From Styela clava (lineage: Eukaryota; Chordata; Ascidiacea; Stolidobranchia; Styelidae), in NCBI RefSeq assembly GCF_964204865.1, contig NC_135262.1, positions 15,376,001 to 15,440,000 of the forward strand: a stretch of DNA of 64,000 bases, in the 5' to 3' direction. The position numbers and the translations under genes are program-made. The notes beneath the pieces were generated by a model, which was not told the origin of the DNA, searched no databases, and saw only the letters and a list, made by a program, of their open reading frames with translations. Below, piece by piece: positions 46,831 to 58,667 of this stretch; the first letter of the stretch is position 1, and each line of letters starts with the position of its first letter.

Positions 46831-48542
46831 TAAACTTTTTTCTAATTCAGCTATCCACTTTTTATCTACAATTACATTAGAGATACAGGCTGATCCTTTT
46901 TTACGTTTTTACAATATTCTTGTTTATAGTGGGTAAATCCGCCAAAAAATTAAATTCGTACATAATATATATTTCCAAAATCTTTTTTTGACCATTTGAA
47001 TGTTCCAACTCACTTTTAAGTACCATAGTTCAATGATCCCACTTGCTCAACAATATTACGATTTTTGAAGTCATATTTGTACTATAGATGTTTGTGAATT
47101 CAGGTCTTGTTTATTTTGGCTCATTCAGACAGTGAAATTATATCATCACCCTTTATAATTTATGAGCCTTTTTTTTATAAATATGTCAGATGTTTATGAA
47201 GTTCCACATTGTGTCTGAATACTGTCTATTTATTGTAATATACAATATTTTATACAGGCTGATGTATATTAGTGTATGTATTATCGGTATATAATATTTA
47301 CTGAACAACTTAGTAATTAGGATAATTAAATGAAGGATATTTTATAATTGAATTGGTTATCCTAATTAATGAAAAGTTTTTGGCTAATTCAAAATAATTC
47401 ATCTTTTAATTAATCATATGCTATGCTAATATCCATATGCCATCATTTTATGCAATCCAAAATTTTGAACAAATTTTTTTGTTGCAGAAAGAAATTTTCT
47501 GCTGGAGTAATTGAACCATGACAAAAGTGGTAATTATCTAATAAGTTATCGCCATGCCATTTGTTATTTTTACAAAGCTCGTTAATTAAGTCTACAAGGC
47601 CAAAAATGTAAAACATGATAGTAAAGTAACATACACAGTAATGGACCATAGTCATTAAATGCCTATTTGGTGGGATAATTATGCCCAATGCTCATCTCAT
47701 TTTTTGTATATATTTTGGTGTATTCTGATGTGTTGATATTACTAAAAGTTGTGAAGAGATTCTGTTTGGGATTATGCTGCCTAACGTACTAAAGCAACAC
47801 CATCAAATTATTTTTTATTTATTGCATTAATTTATCAATTCATTAAACCAAAATATGTGTCTGCAAGTAATCAGTTTTTATGTTTCGTATAAATTTTTAT
47901 TAAACTTTATTCGTTTTAAATGAGTTTTGATACTTATATAATATATACATGACATTATACAAATATTCTGGTGCGTCCCTAAGAAATTCATTATACAGTT
48001 TTAATAAAGATTAAAATTATTCTAAAAACTTTCTGTAAATATTGTCATTTGCCTCTGGCATTGCAGTCTTTCTGTTTTGTTATTTGCGTTTCTTGACATT
48101 TGCATGCATAATGTATATGGTTCAATTTGCCTGCCTGTCTACAATATTTGGGATTTTTTTTTTTTTGAAGAATTCTGTGTATTTAAGAGTTCTCAATATC
48201 TTTTTTGTAGTGTCAATTGACAAACCACTCTGCAGCGAAAATTTGGCACAAATTCTTAAAATTTTAGTAAAATAATCTTGAATCGTAGATATACAGCATA
48301 TAAGGGAATTGCTTGAGGTCAGCTTTAGTAATAGCTAAATACATTTAAGCTCATCCTTTTCTTTTTATTGAACAATGGTGAATGAGCTTTTTGTCTTGTG
48401 TTTTCCGTATTGGTAAACATTGACTCATATAATATCGTAGTTGTTGCAGCCAGGTTTTGACTGGTTTAACACTTTTTTAATCTAGTGTGCCTTGCTTTTA
48501 AAACAGTAAAAATATGTAATTATTGAATAAGATATTCTAAAA
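46831..48542. other. intergenic stretch between LCCL and TIR genes
   Basis: AT-rich with no recognised gene. A hydrophobic open frame at 48042-48275 is T-rich and looks like chance. This stretch probably holds the LCCL gene's 3' end and the TIR gene's promoter. Confidence 0.5.
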
Positions 48543-50030
48543 ATGGATGGATCTGGCAAGTCTGATTGGAGAAAGAATTCTGATGATTCCGGAATTTTAA
48601 AAACTGCTGAGTTTTCGAGTCAAACTTTCACTTCCTCGTCCACCAACTCAAAAAGCAGTGAATTCTGTCCGTATTCAATACGTGAAAGTCAGTTATCCAT
48701 GGAATACAGATATGATGTGCTTTTAATTTATGATCCAGATGAAAACAGCTATTATCTAGATAAGTTAATGGAGTATTTAAAACCTCAAAACTTAGAAATT
48801 TTCGACTTTACGCGAGATGCTCCTCCCGGATTACCACAAAGGAAAGTTCTACAAAGTGCATTGAAAGTATGTAGGTATACCTGTATTGTTATCACAAAGA
48901 AATTCATCTCAAATTTCTGGCTTCAGCTAAGAACTGACATGTCAATACAGGATATGCTTGACAACGAAGAAAAAATGTATTCTGTCATTGTTGTCGTCAT
49001 GGATAGCGAAGTGAAAAAAGCAGATTTGCCGTTAGATTTGGCTACAATATCGCCTCTGTTCTTCTCTGAAAAATTTTTTGAGAATCGTATCAAACTTGCT
49101 TTCAGTAAATCGATTCCATTTCCATCTACACAACATTCTTCACAACAAAAAAGCATAGCGGACAAAGAAAATCTGGGAAGTGAATACAGTCATGCAGAAA
49201 CTGCTCGTTTTGATTCTAATGGAATTAATGTTGAAAATTCTAAACATATCAAGCACACAGAAATAAAAGATCAGCTCAAAAATAGGTCTCCTTGCGAGCA
49301 TGGAGATGGTACTTTTGTAATGCCACCATCAATTTGTCCGACTATAGAATCAATTCCTGGTCATTCTTCGTCTGTGATGCATAGAACTATCAGTGTGGTC
49401 GTGAGCTCCACAGGATGTAGAGAACCACAAGAAACGTCTGACTCGGCCAATCAAAAAGTGGAAGAATTTGAAAAACAAAACTTTGATCTAGTTCATCCCT
49501 CATTTGTAGAACAACCCATGGAATCTTACAGTTCCATGAATGATATATTCTCACCCACCTGTCGAAGCTTTAGAGAAGACAATTTTTCTTTTCAAAGTGA
49601 TACGAATGTGGAACATGACACATTGGAATCTATCCCTCCTTCTCAGCTAGCAACTACTACTACAGGATATGGCCCACCTGCTTTTTTCAGTATAAGTGAT
49701 CGTAGTGTTATTAATAACAATGTAGTAAATGACTCTGTTCTGACAGAATTGGAGATTTCTGCAGATTCACTTCCAATTTCGGTTAATGAAACGACATCAC
49801 AGTCTATGTTGCCTAGTTATGATATTGCAGTTGCAAGCTCTTCCCAAGCGTATAACAAAAACTTAAAATTAGATGATGATTTGTCATGCTCATCATTGCC
49901 TGCCAACTTGAAATCCACTGATGATGGGTCTGGTTCCAGATTATCTGAAAAAAAGAAATCAAGATCAGTGCGGTCAATGTTTGGATCAAGATTATTGAAG
50001 ACTTTATCATTTCGACAAAAGAAGAAATGA
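48543..50030 (+). CDS. TIR-domain protein, probable cytoplasmic adaptor
   Basis: 495 residues, uninterrupted. The TIR domain covers about residues 55-190. Box 1 is YDVLLIYD (57-64). Box 2 is RDAPPG (91-96), matching the RDxxPG of Toll/IL-1 receptor signalling proteins and adaptors (MyD88 RDVLPG, TIRAP RDATPG). Then come CRYTCIVITKKFI and FW (125-126). The position that holds the catalytic Glu in NADase TIRs (WCxxE) reads WLQLR, so NAD-cleaving activity is unlikely. There is no signal peptide, membrane segment or death domain. The first roughly 50 residues are Ser/Thr-rich. Residues 190-460 are Ser-rich and low complexity. The last 30 are strongly basic (EKKKSRSVRSMF, LSFRQKKK), possibly a membrane phosphoinositide anchor, as in TIRAP though at the other end. 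The likely role is in Toll-like or IL-1-like signalling; the orthologue class is unclear. Confidence 0.85.
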   Translation: MDGSGKSDWRKNSDDSGILKTAEFSSQTFTSSSTNSKSSEFCPYSIRESQLSMEYRYDVLLIYDPDENSYYLDKLMEYLKPQNLEIFDFTRDAPPGLPQRKVLQSALKVCRYTCIVITKKFISNFWLQLRTDMSIQDMLDNEEKMYSVIVVVMDSEVKKADLPLDLATISPLFFSEKFFENRIKLAFSKSIPFPSTQHSSQQKSIADKENLGSEYSHAETARFDSNGINVENSKHIKHTEIKDQLKNRSPCEHGDGTFVMPPSICPTIESIPGHSSSVMHRTISVVVSSTGCREPQETSDSANQKVEEFEKQNFDLVHPSFVEQPMESYSSMNDIFSPTCRSFREDNFSFQSDTNVEHDTLESIPPSQLATTTTGYGPPAFFSISDRSVINNNVVNDSVLTELEISADSLPISVNETTSQSMLPSYDIAVASSSQAYNKNLKLDDDLSCSSLPANLKSTDDGSGSRLSEKKKSRSVRSMFGSRLLKTLSFRQKKK

Positions 50031-51250
50031 TGATTAACAGCTCGAGCGTGAATATTGCAGCATTGCTATACTTGGAAAAATGGTACTACTACTCATACAT
50101 ACATACACAATTTAGCGCATGTTCACTAAACGGGTCACATCGACTTTTTCATATGTTATTCATAACACCCACTTGGCTCCGCCATCCAAAGATTACGTCA
50201 AAGAGCTTGCCAAAGTATAGCTACGGCCACCCAAAATGGCATCTATATCAAAATCGTTCTATGTGTACATCCATACGTGTGTAACTCTTCATAGATAGTT
50301 TTTTCCATTTGTCAACTTTATTTGTTTGTTGCCAGTGATTGAACGACTATGGAATTCAGAAACACATGCCAAATTATTTTATCCTCCTTTTTTTCATTTT
50401 GTAAATTTTTAAAAAACTATGCAATGTACCACTGCCATGATATGAGATTATTGTACTGTTATTAGGGAGAAAAGGTTTACTTAACATGAGGTCTGCTTTA
50501 GTTAGAATACCTTATCTGATCAATGAGGCATATGATGACCACCATGTCAAATTTGTGAGATACATACTGTAAAATATAACATTTTTTTCTATGAATTGAC
50601 TCACAGATTTTATTAGGTAGATTGTATATAATTTTCTGCAACATCCTCATCATATTATATTCTCCTATGTCTTCAATATATTACTATGTGTGCATATTTT
50701 GAGTATTTTGCACATAGATAAAAAGTCCTAATTGCTGTCAATACGATCTGGAAGCTTGCTGTAGGTGGAAGCCAAGCCATACCCTAATAATGCCATAGTG
50801 TTTCCAAATGTTTTAGATCTACTGTTTTTCTTCTGTGTGTTTAAAATTGTTTTAATATTTTTTATTGAAATCTTTAATGAATTTGTATTATTCGGATGTG
50901 TATGCATTTTATTATTTTTATAAGCTGTCTTAAATACTACCACTGCTGATATATTTCTTCAACCATTTTTTTTAAATTTATAGCTGCTTTGTTCAGAAGT
51001 ATTTTACGAGATGATGACCAATTATACATTTTGAAAATAATGAAAAACTTTGCTTTGCTCATAAACTACATTTGCTGAGAAAAAAAATTTCCCATTATTT
51101 ACATATATGTAATATCCGGAATATTATGTACGCAATTTGCCTTTTTAATACTGTATGAAATATACATAGTCTTTATCACTTGGAGGATTATTATTTTGGC
51201 GCATTGTGCTTTTCCCTAGGTGTTTCTTACTGGTCACAACCAGAGGATCT
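50031..51250. other. downstream region of the TIR gene
   Basis: AT-rich; no exon or repeat recognised. It presumably includes the TIR gene 3' untranslated region. Confidence 0.45.
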
Positions 51251-51344
51251 TAGTGGTTCTCAAACTTTTAAAGCCTCGCCCCCTTTTTAGAATTAGTCGA
51301 GTTTCGTGCCCCATCTCGTACACCCCACCGTTTGAGAACCACTG
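51251..51344. mobile_element. very short hAT-like MITE
   Basis: 94 bp with near-perfect inverted ends TAGTGGTTCTCAAACTTT and GTTTGAGAACCACTG. The flanking 8-mers do not match clearly. Confidence 0.65.
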
Positions 51345-52278
51345 GTCTTCATACTTCTCTTCAGTTAAATATAGAAATCCGTAATAATAACATGCCATCG
51401 CACCTCTGCTCACCCTAAGCGTGACGTGTAGGATTTATATGTACAGGATTTATGTACAATACGGTAGCTGGCCAACTATTGCCATGCCCAACATGGTACG
51501 GTAACCGGACTGGGGGGCACTTCTCTGGTGGTATATATCTATGTGTCTGTGCGGTTTTCACGTTTCAGCATCGTCCGGTTCACACGTGTCCGTTTTTGTA
51601 CAAAATGTATTTGTTTAAATGCGAAGAACAATAAGGGGAGTGAACCCGATCACCAAATTTCCCTCATACATTGGAGACCAAAAATCCTGTTTCATTCTTG
51701 GAGTCGGCGCTGATTTAAATATTTTTTGCGGGCTTGTGATGCTTTTCTATGCTCACAATTTGGTCCCGCCAACTTAAATTGAAACAATATTATCATCAAT
51801 GACACCCGGATAACGATAAAATCCGCGATGGATATATACTAAATATTATTTAAACACTAATTCAGACGCTGTAAATTGCAAGAAATGCAAAATTTTCCCG
51901 TTATGCTCGGTCACGATCGGAACTTAGGGTAAAAAACAATCTATTACAAGCAACTAACAATTTGTCTCGTCACTTTTTTTTTTTGTTTATTTTGGGCACG
52001 CAAAACCCGTTTGTGGCCATTTTAACGAAGAACTGTCTTTGTCGAGATCTTCAATTGATTGAAATTAGGCATAATCCAAAAGCAAAACAATGAATTGCTT
52101 TCATATTTAATCACAAGAATCTAAAATATTCAGCAAGTAGTATGTCTCCACAGTTGTTTTCAGCTGCCAATGCGGTAAATTTGTTTTGAATTTATTTAAA
52201 AAATGTCTGGAATATTTTGGAAAATGATTTTGAAGATATTAAATCTACTAATTTGAGGTCCCACAGTTCTTTAGATCA

Positions 52279-52330
52279 GAGCTCTTCAAACTTGGGGAAT
52301 CGACCCCCGTTGAGTTGCGAAAAGACTCAA
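52279..52330 (+). mobile_element. possible hAT end fragment
   Basis: CAGAGCTCTTCAAACTTGG followed by GAATCGACCCCCG resembles a hAT left terminus. I could not find its right end. Confidence 0.35.
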
Positions 52331-52919
52331 TTCTGCTACTTAGTGCTCATTAAAGGTATTGTCAATTTTATTTTTCTGCATTATTAAATTTTACTTTATT
52401 TTTATTTCAGTCGTAGAGTTCGCGAAAAAAACTGGCTGTGCCAAGTTGGTAGTAAGGAAAAAAGTTGTTAAAGGATGTGTCCGAATGTACCCAACCAACG
52501 GGGCGCAGTGGGACATTTAAAAAACGTCCTTCAAAGTATTTTTTGGTAAAATGTGTATCGTTTAGAAATTTCTTAGTCGCTGAATAAAAACTACATTGCC
52601 CCATTAGTGCTGCAATGTCAAATAAATTGCACAGATCATAGGTCTCAATATACAAAAGAAAAAAGTGTACCAACCTCCCACAACTAATTTTTTTTTCAGT
52701 GAAACAGTCCAATGTTTATTGTTCAAATCAAGTATGCGGGTCATAGGGGATACAGTACCGATGAACTCAAAAAGTTTGCCGGGCCATATAAAACTGTATA
52801 ATACCAAAAGCATGGACAATAGCGCCGTCGGTGGGAATGTGTATTGTATATTTTCATTTCGTATATTCTGTTTCTATTTTCTTCAATATTTGGCTCTGTA
52901 TCTGAAAAGCTAACATATT

Positions 52920-55730
52920 ATAAATGAGTGAAAGCTAAGCTCTAGCTGCGTAATGACGAAAATGAGTCCAGATTTACCTATAGTATAATTAAATGATATA
53001 AAAAAAAGAACAATAACCTTGCAAAATTCTGTTAAGTATCCATTTTTTCCTGTTGCCCGATGGAAATATCTCAAATCAAAATAATTTAGAAAAGATGTGT
53101 TTACTCCAAAATATAATTTTTTCCTTTATAATAGGTCGGCTACCGAGACTGTATGGGTTGATACAGATATCAGTTGGGCTGGACGAATTATCTTCTTGTG
53201 GCTCTCTATCATGATCTGAATAAGGTTACATAAAAAATTATCACAGCTCAATGAATTTTAAATAAATTTTCAAATATCAAAATGTTGAACCTTTACTCTT
53301 GGTATACATGTTGAAATGACATTGTTTTTAATTTCAGCAAATTTTGAGAATTTTTCTGATAAATTCTGTCAAAACCAATTTTTTGAACAATGAAATTCCG
53401 ACTAAATTTGACAGATATAATTGTTTCAAAAAAACAGATCACGACACCTCACAAACAAGTAACCAACGTTCAAAGTTTGTAGCGATTATGGGAGTGTAGT
53501 CATGTGTTGTATGAATGGGTGCGTGGATTCGTGGATGCGTTGGTACGTCTTGAAATACGTTCCTGTGCGCCTCCAATACAATGCATGGATAACGTGGGGT
53601 GGTCGAGTCACCCCCATGATGAAATAACAAAGCTATTCTCCTAAACTACAGCGTGTGTGAAATGTGGTTAAAATAAATTTCAACTGCTTAACAAATAATC
53701 CTCAGCAAGTTATTGAATGTGTTGTTCTAACAACCGTTCGTCAACTTACCAACAATACAACGACATCAATCACCCGCGCAATTCTGTAACTGGATGAGTC
53801 AAGCAAAATGCTACAAGCTGACGCGATTACATCTCGCGTACGCTAATAATGAAGGCATAAGTCAATTACCTAAAATCAATTTAAAAACGCTCATAATAAA
53901 AGTTTTGGTTATCCAATCCGGTTACCGCAAGATAAGGATTGTTTCATGCATAAATTGAGCATAGTTACAGTTAAATAACTGCGAATTTTTTTTATCTTGT
54001 CATGCGAATGAAATAAAATTAACAGTCCAATCATACAGTCAAGCGTAACGTGCTCATGAAAGCATATTGCGTCGATACGGTTTGTTAAACTAACTGCCTT
54101 GATTTTTATGAAGAAATCCATATATGCTGTAGCTTTTCCAGCTGGTAAAATTCCAAAACATCTTAGATTAGAAACTGAAATTAACAGCCACTTTTGATAC
54201 ACACTCCGTTCAATTTATCACAAAACCATAATCAGGCTGTGACTTTCGAGTTTAATAAATATCACTTTGTTTACTCGACGACTACTGTCCGGGAGAGAGT
54301 GCTCCTTCATGTAACATGAATTGTACGATTATTGAATATAAGCACGCTCCGAATCCGTTTCTTGTATAGTTCCATGCTGCCCAACTTCAGGTAAACAACG
54401 ATGCTGTTTATCTTTAGGGTTCAGTTGAGAAATGTTTACGTTTTCACCTAAAAATATTTGCTCCGTTCTATGATAGCAGAAGTAGTATATGACGCAAAAA
54501 ACGTTTTGATTTGACGATGTAGATCACAGCCTTCAGTTTGGTAATTTCCACGTTTCGGTAGTGTAACTTTAGTCGTATTTCCTTACCTATTTGCTCGATT
54601 AAAGACAACAAAAGCACGACAGTTAGTAATGGTTACAGTCATATTGCTGAGCTGATCCTACATGGTGTTTCTGTTAATTGGGTACTGTTACTGAGTATAG
54701 TCTGATTGTGATGCAAATGCTCAAAGTTCCTTGGTTAGGTTTTCACTCACTTTACCATGAGGTAAATCTTATTGGATCAATCGTTTAAATCTAGAGGTGT
54801 AAACTGTAAAGGATAATAATGATATCTCAATTACCACAGATATTTGTAAAGATTTGTCGATATGTTTAGTGTTCTGCGTAAACAAACGGGTTATAAGTAC
54901 CACCAACTTTTATAAGGCGTGTAGCTTTTACATATTGTTATATCTTCATAAAAACACAAAATTCAATCATCGGAATTTTCACTCAGTTTGAAATATTTGA
55001 CAAACCAATGTCACAGTGAGAGATAACGTTATTCATTCGTTTATTAATGTGTAAAGTTGGGAGTGCAAAAAATTGCGCAAACTCAATTTTCCTTTTGGTA
55101 ATTTACCACGGTTATTCCCCGGTCCATGGCGTACAAGTGTGTACAAATGCAATATACAAGGATAGAATTAGGTGTATTTAAAGTATTTCATGAAGAAATA
55201 TTTTGCGTTGATTTATTGCTTTTGCTTAATTAGTAAAATAGTATTCGTGTGAGATTGAAATTCCAAGAATATCATATACATTACCCGCGATCATAAAAGT
55301 GTAAGACTTACTGAGAGTATAAAGAATTGTTGTGTAGAATTGCGCTTCGGTTTACATACCTATTGACGCGATACTCACAGCAGTTCATGTCAATACGACC
55401 AGCCATTAGGAAGTGAATTCCACATAACTGAAGTACATGGGAAAAAAACTTGGCCTCGAAATTCTTTTTTCGCGTCTGGTAGTTACCCTGATAGTTTTCT
55501 GATGGTAGATCACATCCAACCCAGTTTGGCGACTGAGAATTGTTTTGAAGAGACAGGTTCAGAAGAACAGTCCATTATAATATCCGTGAAACAAGCACGG
55601 CGACGCAACTTTTCATCATTGGAACGCTAATTGGAAGCCAATCATATTTGGTATTCTTTTTTGAATAAGGTCCAGAAGATCCCGATATTATTACTTATCG
55701 ATCTTGATCGGTAAGTATGTTGATAGGTAT
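52920..55730. other. intergenic stretch, nothing recognised
   Basis: No exon with convincing splice sites or family resemblance. The minus-strand open frame at 53909-54202 has an upstream acceptor-like site but no donor and no known relative. Confidence 0.4.
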
Positions 55731-55783
55731 TTGTCTGTCTGTCTGTCTGTCTGTTTGTTTGTTTGTTTTACTGTCTGTCTGTT
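55731..55783 (+). repeat. TGTC/TGTT microsatellite
   Basis: A run of TGTC units grading into TGTT and back to TGTC. The following sequence (GACACTTCCGTATC, ATCTCACGAAAGCGGGG) may be part of a dispersed repeat. Confidence 0.8.
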
Positions 55784-57263
55784 AGACACTTCCGTATCTT
55801 ACGCGATATCTCACGAAAGCGGGGTTGAATCTGCTCCAAATTTTGCATGTGCATTCATCATATCTCGGACCAGAAGCCTTTTGATTTTGGATGTGTTATG
55901 TCGTATAATTAGCGAGTTATAAATTAATTAGTAATGGGACACGCGGTGTAACTATAGAGTCAGAGCGAATGAATCGAAACCGCAGTTTCCTAACTTTCGA
56001 TCGATAAGTATTCGGTCCGATCGATATTCTCGTTAAAATATTATGTCGTTTCAATGAGTTTGCGTAACCTTTCATATGAATTAAAGTTCCTCTTTCATAT
56101 CGAGTGCGAACATTTTCTTTGTTGTTGACTCAAGATTACAACCTAGACGTAAGTATGACTTTTACGATTTTTATGTACCAGTACAAATACACGTAAAGTA
56201 AATTAATTTTTGCATATTTGTGATATTAGCTATTCGATTACTGGAGTGTGGTGACTGTCAAATTGGATATCAAATTTCCGATTTCGAATAATAATGTTGC
56301 GTATTATAAAGACAATATAGATATAAGCCATAGTTATTGCGTAATAAATATCTGATGAATAGCCAGGAAAACCCAGATCATTATATTTGAATGCGTTGTC
56401 TAGAAATTCTGTCTCCCAGGTTGATTTTCACAGAAGTGTTTTCTATAAATACCAATGAGAACGTTTAAGTTGCACCATGGCTCAGAAATTTGTGGATAAC
56501 AAACATGAAAGTTTGTTTGCCACTGGATACCTTGCTATTGTATTAAAAAACAACTATATTGCACAAGCTGAAATAACGATTGAATTTCAAGGAAATTTTA
56601 CGGTTTTAAAATAGTGATGATAAAATATGAACAATTACCGATCATCAATTTTGGGAATAAATCGTCAAATGCAATAGATACTTGGAGAAATAGCTTCGAT
56701 TTATTTAGTGAGCAAACAAACTCCGTAGCATGTTCTTGTTCTATTCAAATTAATTCGAATACATACGCGTATCAAGCACTTTTCAGTTGTATTATGTTAT
56801 TTAACGCGTGGTGACATAAATATGCCGTAGATAAAATTTGGTTGTTTTGACAAACAGAATAAAACTTCATAACCACAAAATATTTTACAAGATGTGGCTT
56901 TAGGAGGCAATTCATTCAAAAGCATCGTGTTGTATAATTTGCCTGGTATGACATGTAGAAGAACTGCAGTTGGTCAAGCATGAATATATGTTAATTTATA
57001 TAAATAAGCGCTCTGACGATCGGGGAGAAAAAGCGGAAATGTGTGCAAATAAGAAGTACTTACTACTTGTGTCATATGTTTGCCGTTTGAAATACCGTAT
57101 GACTTGCGTTAAGAATGTAACAAAACGAAAATATACCTTTGTTACTTTCGACTTATGTTTCGATCATAATAAAAAAATCTTGGTGGATGTAAGTATGCAG
57201 TAGATTGCATTTGAAATAAATCTCAGCGTCTATTATACAGTTATAATAGGTATTATCTGCTAG
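55784..57263. other. intergenic stretch with weak open frames
   Basis: A short frame starts at 56477 in a good CACCATGG context (45 codons) and is followed in another frame by 56584-56814. Neither resembles a known protein, so I do not call a gene. Confidence 0.35.
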
Positions 57264-57470
57264 TTAGATAGAAGATTTTGATTGCGATGTTAAAAAAGCG
57301 TTGCGTGTTGCAACATTCAACCAAAATTTCCTGGCATGTACTAGTCTTGACATTGCGATATTATTTTGAAATGACATGTTAAGAAATTCAAACACTTGCG
57401 CAACTCTTTTGTTGCTTAAAAATGTCTCAAGTAACAAAGACTGTAAAGTAAATGGTTCTGCTCTCAAACT
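57264..57470 (-). CDS. possible terminal exon of an unrecognised gene
   Basis: On the minus strand a clean acceptor (TTTTTATATCCCAG) is followed by 68 open codons and a TAA. The peptide is balanced in composition (SLRAEPFTLQSLLLETFL, then VFEFLNMSFQNN) and looks amphipathic-helical. I found no upstream exon with a matching donor, and the family is unknown. It could be chance. Confidence 0.2.
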   Translation of the reverse strand, partial: SLRAEPFTLQSLLLETFLSNKRVAQVFEFLNMSFQNNIAMSRLVHARKFWLNVATRNAFLTSQSKSSI

Positions 57471-58667
57471 CTGGGATATAAAAATTACCCGGGTGAAACC
57501 CAGACAGGGGCATGGGTATTTCTTGTGTTGTTTTGTTTAGTAAAATATTATGTGCTATTCTCGCTACGTTCATGATATGATATTATGCAGCTTTTCGTTT
57601 TTCAGTTATCAAATATTTGATTGGACATAATTAAGGCAGTTAATATTAATAATTCAATATTTCTATAGGCTCCGTATGTAGTAATTCTTACCAACAATGA
57701 TCCGGTCGCAACGTAAAGCAATGGAACTATAAAAATCTTTACCTAGCGTCTGAATGGTAACGTTAACAATGTATATAACAAACATCGTTTTAACATTTTA
57801 ACAACTTAATTTTATAAATCAAAAATACGCTCCCACTATATACGGTATATATATATATGAGTATTGCAATATAACTGAGCATTATTGGTATTTTTCCTAT
57901 TTCCATTTCCCAAGTTATTCGTACTTGGGATAAATATAAAATAGCACCGTGAAGTGTCTTCGGTATCCACCAGGTTTTACAACCCTTAGTTCCGTCTTTC
58001 AAACAATGGCAAGTTTGAATATTTTGCAAAAATAGCCTATTCGTAAAATATAACAATGTGGAAATATTCTATTTATTGCTGGTCGCTTTGCAAAACAATA
58101 TTATTGCCATTGTTTATTTGGTACGAGTTCTGCATTCTGGTATAGTGGTATTTCATGACGATTGTTCTTATGGCGTAATACGTGTTTAAATTAAAGAAGT
58201 TTCGATTTTTTTTTGTAAATTAATTTGATCTATGCCAATCCTAAGGTGATTTTCATTAAAATATACATAGAACAATTAATCCACGACGCCTATAAATAGG
58301 ATGTACTACGACAGCAGAACATTTCAAACTGTCTATGTCATCTTCTCATAGGAACACGCTATATGTAATGAAAGCGACATAGTCATATGGAGCAAGTGGA
58401 CCACGAATGATAATAATTTGGGTATTCCGTGACTATACAAAAGTGAGAGGATCTGACAAAGTTCAGTAAAAATTGTGTGCTCAACAGTGTTTTAATCCGC
58501 AACAGTTTTGGTTTTGGTTTAAATCAAGGATTTTCAAGAAGATTTAATTTCACGGCAGGGATTAAGTTGTAAAGTTGGGAAATTGACATTTTTGTACTTA
58601 ATTCATTGTTATATTTTTATTTACAGATTTTACTCTTATTAATATTAATATACTTATTGTGGTCAAA
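57471..58667. other. upstream region of the four-segment membrane protein gene
   Basis: AT-rich. It should contain that gene's promoter and first untranslated exon, bounded by the acceptor TTTACAG at about 58626. Nothing else is recognised. Confidence 0.4.

Noticed and set aside
48042..48275. 77-codon hydrophobic open frame
   Set aside because: T-rich sequence readily gives hydrophobic frames. No splice context or relatives were seen.
52407..52712. 101-codon minus-strand open frame
   Set aside because: No motif, weak splice context, and it lies near a hAT-like end. I could not support it as coding.
56477..56814. ATG in a CACCATGG context with 45 codons, then an open stretch in another frame
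   Set aside because: A frame change would be needed to join the two parts. There is no splice site or family resemblance to justify it.
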